Assembly (NCBI RefSeq): GCF_963678245.1
Contig: NZ_OY782770.1
Location: 1,054,001-1,118,000, forward strand
Origin: an uncultured Sunxiuqinia sp.
Lineage (GTDB): Bacteria > Bacteroidota > Bacteroidia > Bacteroidales > Prolixibacteraceae
Length of the DNA: 64,000 bases
Direction: 5' to 3'
Part shown: positions 56,198 to 64,000 of the stretch, one piece after another
Layout: every line of letters starts with the position of its first letter
How positions within the stretch are numbered: the stretch's first letter is position 1
Notes under the pieces: model-generated
Seen by the model: only the letters and a program-made list of their open reading frames with translations
Database searches by the model: none
Told to the model about the DNA's origin: nothing
Made by a program: the position numbers and the translations under genes

Positions 56198-56523
56198 GGT
56201 GTTTACAGTTTTTGATTTGTTGGTTAGCTCTAATTAAATAATTGTGCCAGCTTAGCCGGCACCTACCTAACAAAACATTAAAGCCCTGACTCCCTATAAC
56301 TTATTAATACAATTCGTGTGCTTTTAATGATTTTTGCATTTTACTTAGTTGAATAATTTATTACCCAACATGAGGTTCATTATCTACACATTCAACGTTT
56401 AGCGGATTGTGCTACAACATTAGACCAACACTCACTCTTCTCTATATCACCCCATTACAACCCTCTTCGGTATCTTAGGTATGTTTTTGGCTTACATTCA
56501 AGCAGAACTTTAATACATATGTT
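56198..56523. other. Divergent gap between OmpA gene and secreted glycine-rich gene
   Basis: About 325 bp with no gene on either strand. It must hold the divergent promoters for the OmpA lipoprotein and the gene at 56524; no consensus box is clear enough to place. Confidence 0.4.
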
Positions 56524-57018
56524 ATGAAAAAAAGTAGCTTAATAGTCGCACTTATATTGTTTATGTCAGGAACAGCGATGGCACAATACGATTTTGCAGT
56601 TGGAGTACGATCAGGAGGAACGTCAGGATTGACACTCAAAAAAAACTATGGCCCTTCCGCAATTGAAGGAATCGTGGGATTTTGGCATGACGGATTAAGC
56701 CTTACTGCTCTTTGGGGAAAAAATCGGATGGCATTTGATGAGCCCGGTTTGTTTTGGTACTATGGAGTAGGAGGACATGTTTCCATTTATGGCGATGATT
56801 TTGATGGACATGGTGGCCCTGGATGGTACAAGCACCCTCATGGCAATAATGATGGAGACCTCGGATTAGGAGTTGATGGGATCGTCGGCCTGGAATATAA
56901 AATTCCTCAAGCACCCATTGCATTTAGTCTCGACTTTAAGCCATATCTGGAAGTTGTAACCGACGGTGGTGCTTTTTTTGCCATTGACCCGGGACTTGGA
57001 ATCAAAGTCGCATTTTAG
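56524..57018 (+). CDS. Secreted glycine-rich hypothetical protein
   Basis: A 164-aa protein with a signal peptide (cleavage near AMAQ). The mature part has alternating hydrophobic strands (YDFAVGVRSGG, GIVGFWHDGLSLTALWGK, ISLDFKPYLEVVTDGGAFF) and a short His/Gly/Asp-rich loop (DGHGGPGWYKHPHGNNDGD). A small outer-membrane beta-barrel is likely. No named family is certain. It is followed by a terminator. Confidence 0.75.
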   Translation: MKKSSLIVALILFMSGTAMAQYDFAVGVRSGGTSGLTLKKNYGPSAIEGIVGFWHDGLSLTALWGKNRMAFDEPGLFWYYGVGGHVSIYGDDFDGHGGPGWYKHPHGNNDGDLGLGVDGIVGLEYKIPQAPIAFSLDFKPYLEVVTDGGAFFAIDPGLGIKVAF

Positions 57019-57045
57019 AAGAAACACAACCCGAATAATCGGATT

Positions 57046-57085
57046 AAAAGGAGTTTAAGTGCGCACTTAAGCTCCTTTTCTTTTT
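57046..57085 (+). terminator. Terminator after 56524 gene
   Basis: A long stem (57046-57062 with 57063-57079, one mismatch, essentially no loop) and a T-rich tail. Confidence 0.8.
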
Positions 57086-57446
57086 GATTCTCACCTGTCT
57101 AATTCACTTTTCACAACCACATATCATGGAACATCAACATCACGCTGCTAATCAGTTTGCGAACATTTAAAAGCTGAAAGAAAGATATTCTACCCAGCTT
57201 TCTATTTGGGATAAAACGTAAGGAACTTTCAAATAATCATCCTCCTGTTTGAGCAAAATTTTGAGCACAGTCTTTTCATCTTCTTTGTTTTTGAAGATTG
57301 GCTTAAGAAGATCGGCTAAGACATTCTAATTTCTCAATTCTTCAGCCCCAGAAGATCGTATTTCTAAACTGAAAATGCTAAATTCTCTTGCCAAGATAAA
57401 AACACTTGCTACTTTTGTTGAAACCTCTTTTTTAGCTCAAAAAAAT
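57086..57446. other. Gap before dapF homologue
   Basis: No full gene. On the minus strand, 57167-57325 is open for about 52 codons with protein-like composition (KTVLKILLKQEDDYL, VPYVLSQIESWVEYLSF) and ends at a normal stop, but has no ATG. It could be the end of a deleted gene. Confidence 0.35.
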
Positions 57447-58307
57447 ATGAAAAACTTCTTTGTGAAATCGCACGGTTTAGGCAACGACTATATCGTGATG
57501 AACAGCCAGGATATCACTTTTGAAATGAGTGTTCCGAATATAAAAACCATTTGTAATGTGCATTATGGCATTGGATCGGATGGTATTCTATTATTGACCA
57601 ACAGCGATAAAGCTGACTTTGGCTTGCGCATTTTAAATCCGGATGGTTCGGAGGCTGAAAAGAGTGGTAATGGCTTACGTATTTTTGCAAAATACTTGTA
57701 CGATTACGGACACACCAAAAGCAAGTCGTTTAGCATTGACACGCTCGGCGGAGTGGTTACAGCCGAAGTTATTGAAATCATAAATAACAACGCCCGCATG
57801 ATTAAAGTTGATATGGGCAAAGCCATTTTTGACGCAGAAAAAATTCCGGTAGTGAGCGACCAAAATGAGTGCATCGACCAGAAACTACAATTGAAAGATA
57901 AGACTTACTTAATCAACTGTGTGTCGGTAGGCAATCCTCATTGCGTAATTCTGAAAGATGAGTTATCAGAAGCAGAGATCAAACAATACGGCTCGGAGAT
58001 TGAAAACCACCCTAAATTCCCCAACCGCATCAACCTTCAATTTGCAAAGGTACTATCGCCCGACGAAGTGGAGATCCGCATCTGGGAGCGGGGTGCCGGA
58101 TATACGCTGGCCTCAGGAAGTTCATCGAGCGCGGTGGCTGCTATGATGGTAAAAAAAGGCCTGGTTAACCGTAAGATTACCATGAAGATGCCGGGCGGTG
58201 AATTGAAACTGGAGATTGCCGAAGACTGGGAGATTCAAATGACCGGTGAAGTGAGGGAAATAGCCAGCGGTTATTTAAGTCAGGAGCTTCTTTATGATTT
58301 GATCTAA
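57447..58307 (+). CDS. DapF-fold protein lacking both catalytic cysteines
   Basis: A 286-aa homologue of diaminopimelate epimerase with the fold signatures KSHGLGNDYIVM, IGSDGILLL, PDGSEAEKSGNG and RGAGYTLASG. The two catalytic cysteines of DapF are replaced: GNGLRI (Ile79 for Cys) and TLASG (Ser223 for Cys). A two-cysteine epimerase reaction is therefore not expected. The neighbour is a LysA-type decarboxylase. The start at 57447 gives the standard DapF N-terminus; the longer frame to 57375 is not supported. Confidence 0.8.
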   Translation: MKNFFVKSHGLGNDYIVMNSQDITFEMSVPNIKTICNVHYGIGSDGILLLTNSDKADFGLRILNPDGSEAEKSGNGLRIFAKYLYDYGHTKSKSFSIDTLGGVVTAEVIEIINNNARMIKVDMGKAIFDAEKIPVVSDQNECIDQKLQLKDKTYLINCVSVGNPHCVILKDELSEAEIKQYGSEIENHPKFPNRINLQFAKVLSPDEVEIRIWERGAGYTLASGSSSSAVAAMMVKKGLVNRKITMKMPGGELKLEIAEDWEIQMTGEVREIASGYLSQELLYDLI

Positions 58308-58440
58308 ATGATAGCGGGACCACGTTTGCCATTTACCGATTGTCAATCCAATAAGCTAATCGGTACAATTCTGCATCAACCGTTAGTTAACAACGCAAGC
58401 TTGTTAAACAGATTTATTCTAAATAGTCCTGCCAAAATTG

Positions 58441-58448
58441 TATCTTTG
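58441..58448 (+). promoter_or_regulatory. -7 box upstream of the decarboxylase
   Basis: TATCTTTG 26 nt before the ATG at 58475, a full match to TAnnTTTG. Confidence 0.5.
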
Positions 58449-58474
58449 CTCATCGCAAAAAAAGAAATAAATTT

Positions 58475-59737
58475 ATGTTGGAGAAGAAATTACCATTTGA
58501 CAAAGAACAATTAGAACAGATTATCGAAAAACACCCAACCCCATTTCATATCTATGATGAAAAAGGAATGTTGGATTACGCAGAAAAATTCGTCAATGCC
58601 TTTTCTTGGAACGAAGGTTTTAAGGAGTACTACGCGATAAAAGCAGCTCCAAACCCTTTCCTGATGAAGTTATTGCACAAGCAGGGCTTTGGGATCGACT
58701 GTAGCTCGATGGCTGAGTTATTGCTGGCTGAAAAAATTGGCATGCGTGGCGAAGAAATCATGTTCACCTCCAACGATACGCCGGCCGAAGAATACCAAAA
58801 AGCCATGGAGCTTGGAGCCGTTATCAACCTTGACGATATTAAACACATCGAATTTCTGGAACAACATGCAGGACTTCCCGAGTTAGTTAGCTTCCGTTAT
58901 AATCCCGGAGCACTGAAAGGTGGAAACATCATCATTGGAAACCCGGAAGATTCGAAATACGGTTTTACCCGCGAACAACTGCTCGAAGGGTATAAAGTAC
59001 TAAAAGCAAAAGGTGTCAAGCGCTTTGGGATTCACACCATGGTGGCTTCGAATGAGCTAGATGCCGACTATTTCATTGAAACCGCTGAGATCGTTTTTGA
59101 CGTGATTGTTGACGTGGCCAAAGAGCTGGACATCAAATTTGAATTTGCCAACCTGGGAGGAGGAATTGGTATTCCATACAAAAATGAACACAAGCCGGTA
59201 AACCTAAAAAAGGTGAGCAAAGGCATCAAAAAGTTATACGAAAAAATGATTGTTGGCAATGGTCTTGATCCATTGAAAATCTACTTTGAATCGGGTCGTG
59301 CCATTACCGGACCATTCGGATTTTTGGTTTCCAGAGTGTTGCACATTAAGGATACTTATAAAAAATACGCCGGTTTAGATTCGTGCATGGCAAACCTGAT
59401 GCGCCCGGCATTGTACGGAGCTCACCACCACATTACCGTTATGGGTAAAGAGAATGCTCCACACAGCCAGCTCTACGATGTTACCGGCTCGCTTTGTGAA
59501 AATAACGACAAGTTTGCAATCAACCGATTGCTCCCTGAAATTACCCCGAATGATCTGGTCGTTATTCACGACACCGGAGCACATGGTCATTCGATGGGAT
59601 TCAACTACAACGGCAAATTACGTTCGGCTGAATTGTTGCTGCGCGAAAACGGAGAAGTAGTAGAAATCAGACGAGCTGAAACTTACGATGATTTGTACGC
59701 TACTGTAGATTTTGAAGCGGCCAACAAGTTTGAATAG
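58475..59737 (+). CDS. lysA: LysA-type PLP-dependent decarboxylase
   Basis: A 420-aa fold-type III PLP enzyme of the Orn/DAP/Arg decarboxylase 2 family. The PLP lysine is in YYAIKAAPNP. Other motifs are GFGIDCSS, FRYNPG, LGGGIGIPY, YFESGRAITG and the dimer-face SLCENNDKFA, in which the cysteine typical of LysA is present. The HDTGAHG end also fits LysA. It likely removes CO2 from meso-diaminopimelate to give lysine, but the odd neighbour leaves other substrates possible. Confidence 0.85.
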   Translation: MLEKKLPFDKEQLEQIIEKHPTPFHIYDEKGMLDYAEKFVNAFSWNEGFKEYYAIKAAPNPFLMKLLHKQGFGIDCSSMAELLLAEKIGMRGEEIMFTSNDTPAEEYQKAMELGAVINLDDIKHIEFLEQHAGLPELVSFRYNPGALKGGNIIIGNPEDSKYGFTREQLLEGYKVLKAKGVKRFGIHTMVASNELDADYFIETAEIVFDVIVDVAKELDIKFEFANLGGGIGIPYKNEHKPVNLKKVSKGIKKLYEKMIVGNGLDPLKIYFESGRAITGPFGFLVSRVLHIKDTYKKYAGLDSCMANLMRPALYGAHHHITVMGKENAPHSQLYDVTGSLCENNDKFAINRLLPEITPNDLVVIHDTGAHGHSMGFNYNGKLRSAELLLRENGEVVEIRRAETYDDLYATVDFEAANKFE

Positions 59738-59755
59738 TAAAGAAACCAGATAGAA

Positions 59756-59790
59756 TAAAAACCGGAAATATTCGCGTTTCCGGCTTTTTT
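59756..59790 (+). terminator. Terminator after lysA
   Basis: Stem CCGGAAA...TTTCCGG (arms near 59758-59767 and 59777-59784) followed by a T run, 19 nt after the stop codon. Confidence 0.75.
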
Positions 59791-59853
59791 ATGACTTTAA
59801 ATTACCGCGCGGTTTTGTATTTTTGGGGTGAAAACAAATAAAGAAACAACAGC

Positions 59854-60417
59854 ATGCACAACGACATCAAAAAAGCGCTTGAAGTGCTTCATTCCGGCGG
59901 AATTATTCTTTACCCAACCGACACCATCTGGGGAATTGGCTGCGATGCCACCAACGAAGGAGCCGTGCAAAAAATTTATCAACTGAAGGAACGCGAAGAG
60001 TCCAAAAGCATGCTGGTGCTGATGGAAAACATGAATTTCCTGAGTCGTTATGTGGAGGTAGTCCCGGAAATCGCCTTAGACCTAATTGAAATCACCGAAA
60101 AGCCCATGACCATCATTTACCCAGGAGCTAAAAATCTGGCTAAAAACCTCATCGCGCAAGACGGCAGCATTGGTATTCGCATCACCTCCGAGGAGTTTAC
60201 CCGACAGCTGACTCAACGCTTTAAAAAGCCCATCGTGTCTACATCAGCCAATATTAGCGGAGAACCCTCTCCTACCTTTTTTGATGAAATTATTCCTGAA
60301 ATTAAAGTTGCGGTTGACTACGTGGTAGAATACCGGCAGGACGATATTAGCCCAAAAGAACCATCCAGCATTATTAAGTTGGGAACCGCTGGTGAAATTG
60401 AGATTTTGAGAAAATAA
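59854..60417 (+). CDS. tsaC: L-threonylcarbamoyladenylate synthase
   Basis: A 187-aa YrdC/Sua5-fold protein: GGIILYPTDTIWGIGCDATN at the N-terminus, KIYQLKEREESKSMLVLM, KPMTIIYPG, SIGIRI and the late KPIVSTSANISGEPSP. It makes threonylcarbamoyl-AMP for the t6A modification of ANN-decoding tRNAs. It lacks the C-terminal Sua5 extension, so it is the short TsaC type. A TATTTTTG box (59818-59825) lies 28 nt before the start. Confidence 0.93.
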   Translation: MHNDIKKALEVLHSGGIILYPTDTIWGIGCDATNEGAVQKIYQLKEREESKSMLVLMENMNFLSRYVEVVPEIALDLIEITEKPMTIIYPGAKNLAKNLIAQDGSIGIRITSEEFTRQLTQRFKKPIVSTSANISGEPSPTFFDEIIPEIKVAVDYVVEYRQDDISPKEPSSIIKLGTAGEIEILRK

Positions 60418-60470
60418 GACCAAAGCTTGGAACTACGCGCTGCTTAAAGCTCTATTTGTTGTAAGCTATT

Positions 60471-61052
60471 TTAACTAAACTGATTTGGCCTTATTCCTTT
60501 GGCAGCCAATCGTGCTATTTCTTTAATTCTCTTCTTTCTTGTTTCCTCTCTTTTAGCAATGGCAACCCAATGCAACATTGATTTTTTAATCGACTTTGGC
60601 TGGCTCTGAAAAAACTCCATTGAACATTCACTTTTAGTCAATGCAATTCTTAAATCCTCTGGTATAATTAATTTTTCGATATCATCCATTAGTGACCATG
60701 TTCCATTTTCTTTAGCAGTTGCGATGCTGTCAAAACCCGCTTCCGCCATTCGGTTGTTTTGGATGAGTTTGGCAACTTTGTCTTTGTTTATTTTTGACCA
60801 AGTACTAGTCGATTTTCTTCTGCTGAAATACTGCATGTACCTTTCTTCGTCAATCGTTCTTTTAGTGCTGTCGATCCACCCAAAGCAAAGTGCTTCATCA
60901 ACTGCTTCACTCCAACTAACAGAGGCCACTTTTGTTGATGACTTATAATAAACAAGCCAAACAGCCTGTTTTGACTGATGATTTTTCTCTAACCATTTTC
61001 GCCAATCGGCCTGGCTTTTAGGACAATATGTTTCTATTTCATTTTTCGGCAT
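60471..61052 (-). CDS. YdeI/OmpD-associated family protein
   Basis: A 193-aa cytoplasmic protein with the YdeI/OmpD signature: an N-terminal WRKWLEKNH and the central SWSEAVDEALCFGWIDS followed by YMQYFSRRKSTSTWSKINK. Members are sometimes named bacteriocin-protection proteins, but no biochemical function is firmly established. It is convergent with tsaC, with a 53-nt gap. Confidence 0.85.
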   Translation of the reverse strand: MPKNEIETYCPKSQADWRKWLEKNHQSKQAVWLVYYKSSTKVASVSWSEAVDEALCFGWIDSTKRTIDEERYMQYFSRRKSTSTWSKINKDKVAKLIQNNRMAEAGFDSIATAKENGTWSLMDDIEKLIIPEDLRIALTKSECSMEFFQSQPKSIKKSMLHWVAIAKREETRKKRIKEIARLAAKGIRPNQFS

Positions 61053-61195
61053 TGCTACTCAAATAATACTGACCTCAATTTTTTCAGACCGCTCTGTCAT
61101 TGTCAAACGTCTTTTCAATTTCAGTTATGTAAGAATAAATATGAGATTCTGTAGTTGATCCATTTTACAAAGATTAATGATTAATTAGCACAAAC

Positions 61196-61360
61196 GTATA
61201 ACTGGCAAGTGACAACCTGATGTCAGGAGTCGATAAAAAATATTGGTATCGGGGCAAAATACTCCGCCTATTCCGGATTTGCACCAACATTCCCCAAGTC
61301 AGCCACTAGCTGTTTTTTTTTAATGTCCCGGAGAGCGGGGTATTAGGGTGCCAGTTAGTC
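61196..61360 (-). repeat. attC-like inverted repeat, minus-strand cassette end
   Basis: TAACTGGCA (61199-61207) pairs exactly with TGCCAGTTA (61349-61357) around a long GC-rich central part. Read on the minus strand, this gives the order (GACTAAC)-TGGCA...TGCCA-(GTTATAC), like an attC, and lies about 30 nt after the end of the minus-strand Ycf48-like pseudogene. Confidence 0.5.
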
Positions 61361-61390
61361 TGATAGAAGTTGAAATGAATTGTATTGATT

Positions 61391-62172
61391 TTAGGTATTC
61401 CATGAATGAGCTATTTGCATTTCATCCCAATTATTAGCACCATCAGAAGTTTTGAATAGAAGTCCCGTCTTTGTGCCAATAAACCCCAAATCCTGATTAA
61501 TAAAAAACATAGATGATAACGACGAATTTCCGAGAGTTTTTATAGTGTCCCATGTTACTCCAGAATCGCCTGATTTTAGTAGAAAATTATTAATTTTTGG
61601 GTCATTGGACTGATTTCTTCCAATTCCAATAGCATATCCAATAGAGGGCGAAGGAAAAGCTATTTCTCCTAATTCTCCATATTTATATCAAAATTGAGTA
61701 ACACTTCAAACGGTATTCCGGGAACTACCTTTATCCACTGTTCTATAAATTCCATCATATCCGGCAACAATTCCTAAATCGTTGTTGAAGAACCAGATAG
61801 AATGCAATTGTTTTCCAGTCAGGATTGAAATGGAATCCCAATTCTCCCCAAGATTTTCTGATTTAATGAGCTTGCTAGTCATGTTTTCCCCATTAACGGT
61901 ATAATGGTCGCCGATAGCAAAAATGGCAGAATCGCCAATGAATTGGAAGTCTTCTATATTGACATCGATGTTTAATTGTTGCGTGTTCCACGTCTCGCCC
62001 GTGTCTGTACTTTTTAAAATGGCGGAACCTCTTCCAATGCATAGTCCCAACGTGTCATTTTTAAATTTTACAGTTCCAGTATTGTAAGAGTCCTCATTTA
62101 AATGATTAATTGTGCATTGGCGGCATTGTAAACGGACAAAAAGGTTAAAAAAATCAATATCGTTAGTTTCAT
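61391..62172 (-). pseudogene. Ycf48/BNR-repeat secreted protein, frameshifted
   Basis: It begins with a clear signal peptide (MKLTILIFLTF..., ATG at 62172), then loses frame near 62120. The downstream frame reads repeated BNR-like units (GSAILKSTDTGETWN, SKLIKSENLGENWDSI, GIYRTVDKGSS). A further break near 61700 precedes another unit (LLKSGDSGVTWDTI, LLFKTSDGANNWDE) ending at 61391. At least two lesions. Intact homologues are secreted beta-propellers. Confidence 0.7.
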
Positions 62173-62327
62173 ATAGGCGGCCGTTTTTATTATTGCGTGT
62201 GTGAGCCAAATGTGCCTGAAGGTGAGCTGGTCTTTCCTTTTCTCTTTTTATGCAGCAAAATATTCATTTTCATACTGTCGTTTTTTTTCTTCGGCTTGTT
62301 TTGTTGTTAGCGATAGCGTTTTTTTAG

Positions 62328-62735
62328 TTAAACGACTGCCTGTAATTTAGTGGTGTCTGGTTTGTTTTGCTTTTGAAAAGGTTGCTGAAAGATTGCGGAT
62401 ATTCAAACCCTAATCGGTACGCGATTTCACTAACGGAAAGTTCGGTCGTTGTGAGTTGGTGTAACACTCCCATATTCCAAAATACTAACTTGTTTAGGCG
62501 AAGAGAAAGACATTACCCCTTCGTCAAAATCGTAGTTCGTTTGCCCATATTGCAATTTGCAAGGGCATTCTTTTTTGACTGTAATGTGATATAAATCAGA
62601 AATTAATTTTACACGTTGCTCCAAGTCAATTTTTGAAGAATCTCCAAACCATATCAAACTAAACAACGGATTTTTCGGTTTATCCAAACCCATCATTTGG
62701 TGTTGTTGAGTAATGGAATGAATGTGAACGGTCAA
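62328..62735 (-). pseudogene. AraC family regulator with internal deletion
   Basis: The N-terminal portion (VHIHSITQQHQMMGLDKPKNP to ILEYGSVTPTH) reads as an AraC-family effector domain. It is joined abruptly, near 62455 and in a different frame, to the tail of the HTH domain (LTTTELSVSEIAYRLGFEYPQSFSNLFK...). Most of the middle is missing, as is a good start codon. Non-functional. Read downstream of the SDR pseudogene. Confidence 0.75.
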
Positions 62736-62776
62736 ATTTTCTATTTAACTCATGATTGGTTTGATAGATTGAAGTA

Positions 62777-63562
62777 TTACAATCCCATTTTTTTTCGGTA
62801 TAATTTGGCAAAACCTTTTGCAAATAAACGATTAGGAACTAAAGCTACCATTTTTGATCCAAATCTGTTCATTGCTCCTGATACGATTAAATGTTTTTCT
62901 TTATCCAATGCTTTCAAAACTTCTTCTGCAACTTGTTCGGGAGTTTGCGTGGAACTATTATATTCAGTATTAAGTCCTTTTTCATTTTCGATTCCTGCTG
63001 CTTTATTGAAATTGGTTTTGGTTAATCCGGGACAAAGTAACATCACTTGAATATTGTAAGGTTTACATTCCTCGGTAATGGCCTCGGTAAACGGCCGCAC
63101 AAAACCTTACTTGCAGTATAGATTGCCATATAAGGTACAGGCATAAAAGCCGCCATTGAAGCCACATTAATAATTTTACCAGTTTTTCGCTTTTGCATTT
63201 GAGGCAAAAATAGATGCGTAAGTGCCACCAAGGATGAAATATTTAGCTGAATTAAATCCAATGCTGATTTTAGAGATAATTCTGAAAATTCTCCGCCCGA
63301 ACCAATCCCTGCATTGTTGATAAGCATTTCTACCTCTAAAACAAGTCGTTGTGTTTCTGCAAAAAGCTGTTCTGCACTCAAGGGTTTTGCCAAATCGGCT
63401 ATGTGCATTGATGTCAAATTTCTCGGCAAGTTGTTTGCACTGCCTAGCTAATTTTTCGGCATTGCGAGCTACAAGCAACAGGTTATGTTTTCTTTCTGCT
63501 AGTTTATTTGCGATAGCTTCACCAATTCCTCCTGATGCACCTGTTATTATGGCAACTTTCAT
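62777..63562 (-). pseudogene. SDR oxidoreductase, two frameshifts
   Basis: The start MKVAIITGASGGIGEAIANKL (ATG at 63562) carries the SDR cofactor motif. A frame change near 63400 is followed by LINNAGIGSGGEFSEL and MAIYTASK. A second change near 63100 is followed by RPFTEAITEECKPYNIQVMLLCPGLTKTNF to the stop at 62777. All parts align to one classical SDR of about 260 aa, so two indels inactivated it. Confidence 0.8.
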
Positions 63563-63640
63563 TTTTTCTATTATTTTAAATTTATGGTACAAAGGTTGGC
63601 TTATTCATAAACTCTAGTGAAGTGTTACACACAGTATATT

Positions 63641-64000
63641 CTAATTTTTTGTAGGGTCAAATTCCCATACATCATTCAAATCATATTGCCATTGACCATG
63701 ACTAGAAAAAGCATATCCTTTTCCATCAATAGTTAAACTTAATCCAACATGCATTCTCTGAGGACAATCACTGTATCTAGTCCATTTATTATTTTCTAAA
63801 TTATATTCCCAAATCTGATTATTTGCATACCCCTCTCCCCAATCACTTGTCTTGCCCAAGCCAGCATATAAATTATTTTTAATATTAAACTGACATGAAC
63901 CATATTGAGAAGTACATGGAAAACTAGTTATATAATCCCATGAATTATCTGATGGGTTAAATCTGGAAATAGAAGTATTACCAGGGAAATAGCTATAATA
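63641..64000 (-). CDS. Kelch-repeat protein, 5' end outside window
   Basis: The last 119 residues of a protein open to the right edge. Kelch-like units are visible (IWEYNLENNKWTRYSDCP, GKGYAFSSHGQWQYDLNDVWEFDP), with GLGKTSDWG preceding them. It would form a beta-propeller, commonly a secreted or surface protein in Bacteroidota. No sorting domain at the C-terminus. Confidence 0.75.
   Translation of the reverse strand, partial: YYSYFPGNTSISRFNPSDNSWDYITSFPCTSQYGSCQFNIKNNLYAGLGKTSDWGEGYANNQIWEYNLENNKWTRYSDCPQRMHVGLSLTIDGKGYAFSSHGQWQYDLNDVWEFDPTKN

Noticed and set aside
58308-58514. A plus-strand open frame between the DapF homologue and lysA
   Set aside because: It overlaps the lysA promoter and start and has no protein-like pattern.

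Overview
The window looks like a chromosomal segment of a Bacteroidota bacterium, probably near Marinilabiliales/Prolixibacteraceae (the order is my inference). Supporting signs are a set of type IX secretion/gliding genes (gldH, a sprE/porW-like gene, porX, porP, gldK-L-M-N plus a second gldK), PSP1/RicT next to GldH, a Bacteroidetes-type lipobox on many lipoproteins, TAnnTTTG-like -7 promoter boxes, few Shine-Dalgarno sites, and a moderately AT-rich sequence.

Layout. 0-1.3 kb: end of a DUF218 gene, a decayed secreted-protein remnant, and an initiator tRNA-Met on the minus strand. 1.4-6.3 kb: M23 peptidase, dxr, rseP, tatA and a DUF4837 lipoprotein (envelope and isoprenoid housekeeping). 6.7-11 kb: aguA-aguB (agmatine to putrescine) facing a class A penicillin-binding protein. 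11.5-16.3 kb: an AT-rich accessory island. Here GNAT, MBL-fold, secreted-hypothetical and SDR genes, all on the plus strand, are separated by three homologous 137-bp attC-like sites. Two frameshifted pseudogenes follow. No integrase is present in the window. 16.5-26.1 kb: truncated globin, pgk, DNA polymerase III delta-prime, a PAS sensor kinase, then a ricT-gldH-trmB-atl-mrp run. 26.4-33.3 kb: porW/sprE-like TPR lipoprotein, porX, mlaF-mlaE. 33.4-45.6 kb: manC, then the minus-strand T9SS core porP-gldK-gldL-gldM-gldN followed by an extra gldK copy, with a degenerate arginase-fold gene and topA upstream. 45.9-50.3 kb: a GH15 enzyme divergent from a fused trehalose-6-phosphate synthase/phosphatase. 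50.4-54.6 kb: MORN-repeat protein, a subtilase carrying a T9SS sorting domain, xseA-xseB. 54.6-57.1 kb: small envelope proteins (DUF1328, beta-barrel, OmpA lipoprotein). 57.4-60.4 kb: a DapF homologue lacking both catalytic cysteines, a LysA-type decarboxylase and tsaC. 60.5-64 kb: YdeI-like gene, another attC-like inverted repeat, three consecutive minus-strand pseudogenes (Ycf48/BNR, AraC, SDR) and a partial Kelch protein.

How the genes work together. The strongest theme is T9SS: core trans-envelope complex, accessory lipoproteins, the PorX regulator/effector and one clear cargo protein all lie within 30 kb. The most unusual items are the integron-like cassette array, the cysteine-less DapF homologue beside a decarboxylase, the arginase homologue that has lost metal ligands, and the duplicated gldK with its own transcription unit. 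All functional assignments rest on reading motifs by eye; no database search was possible.
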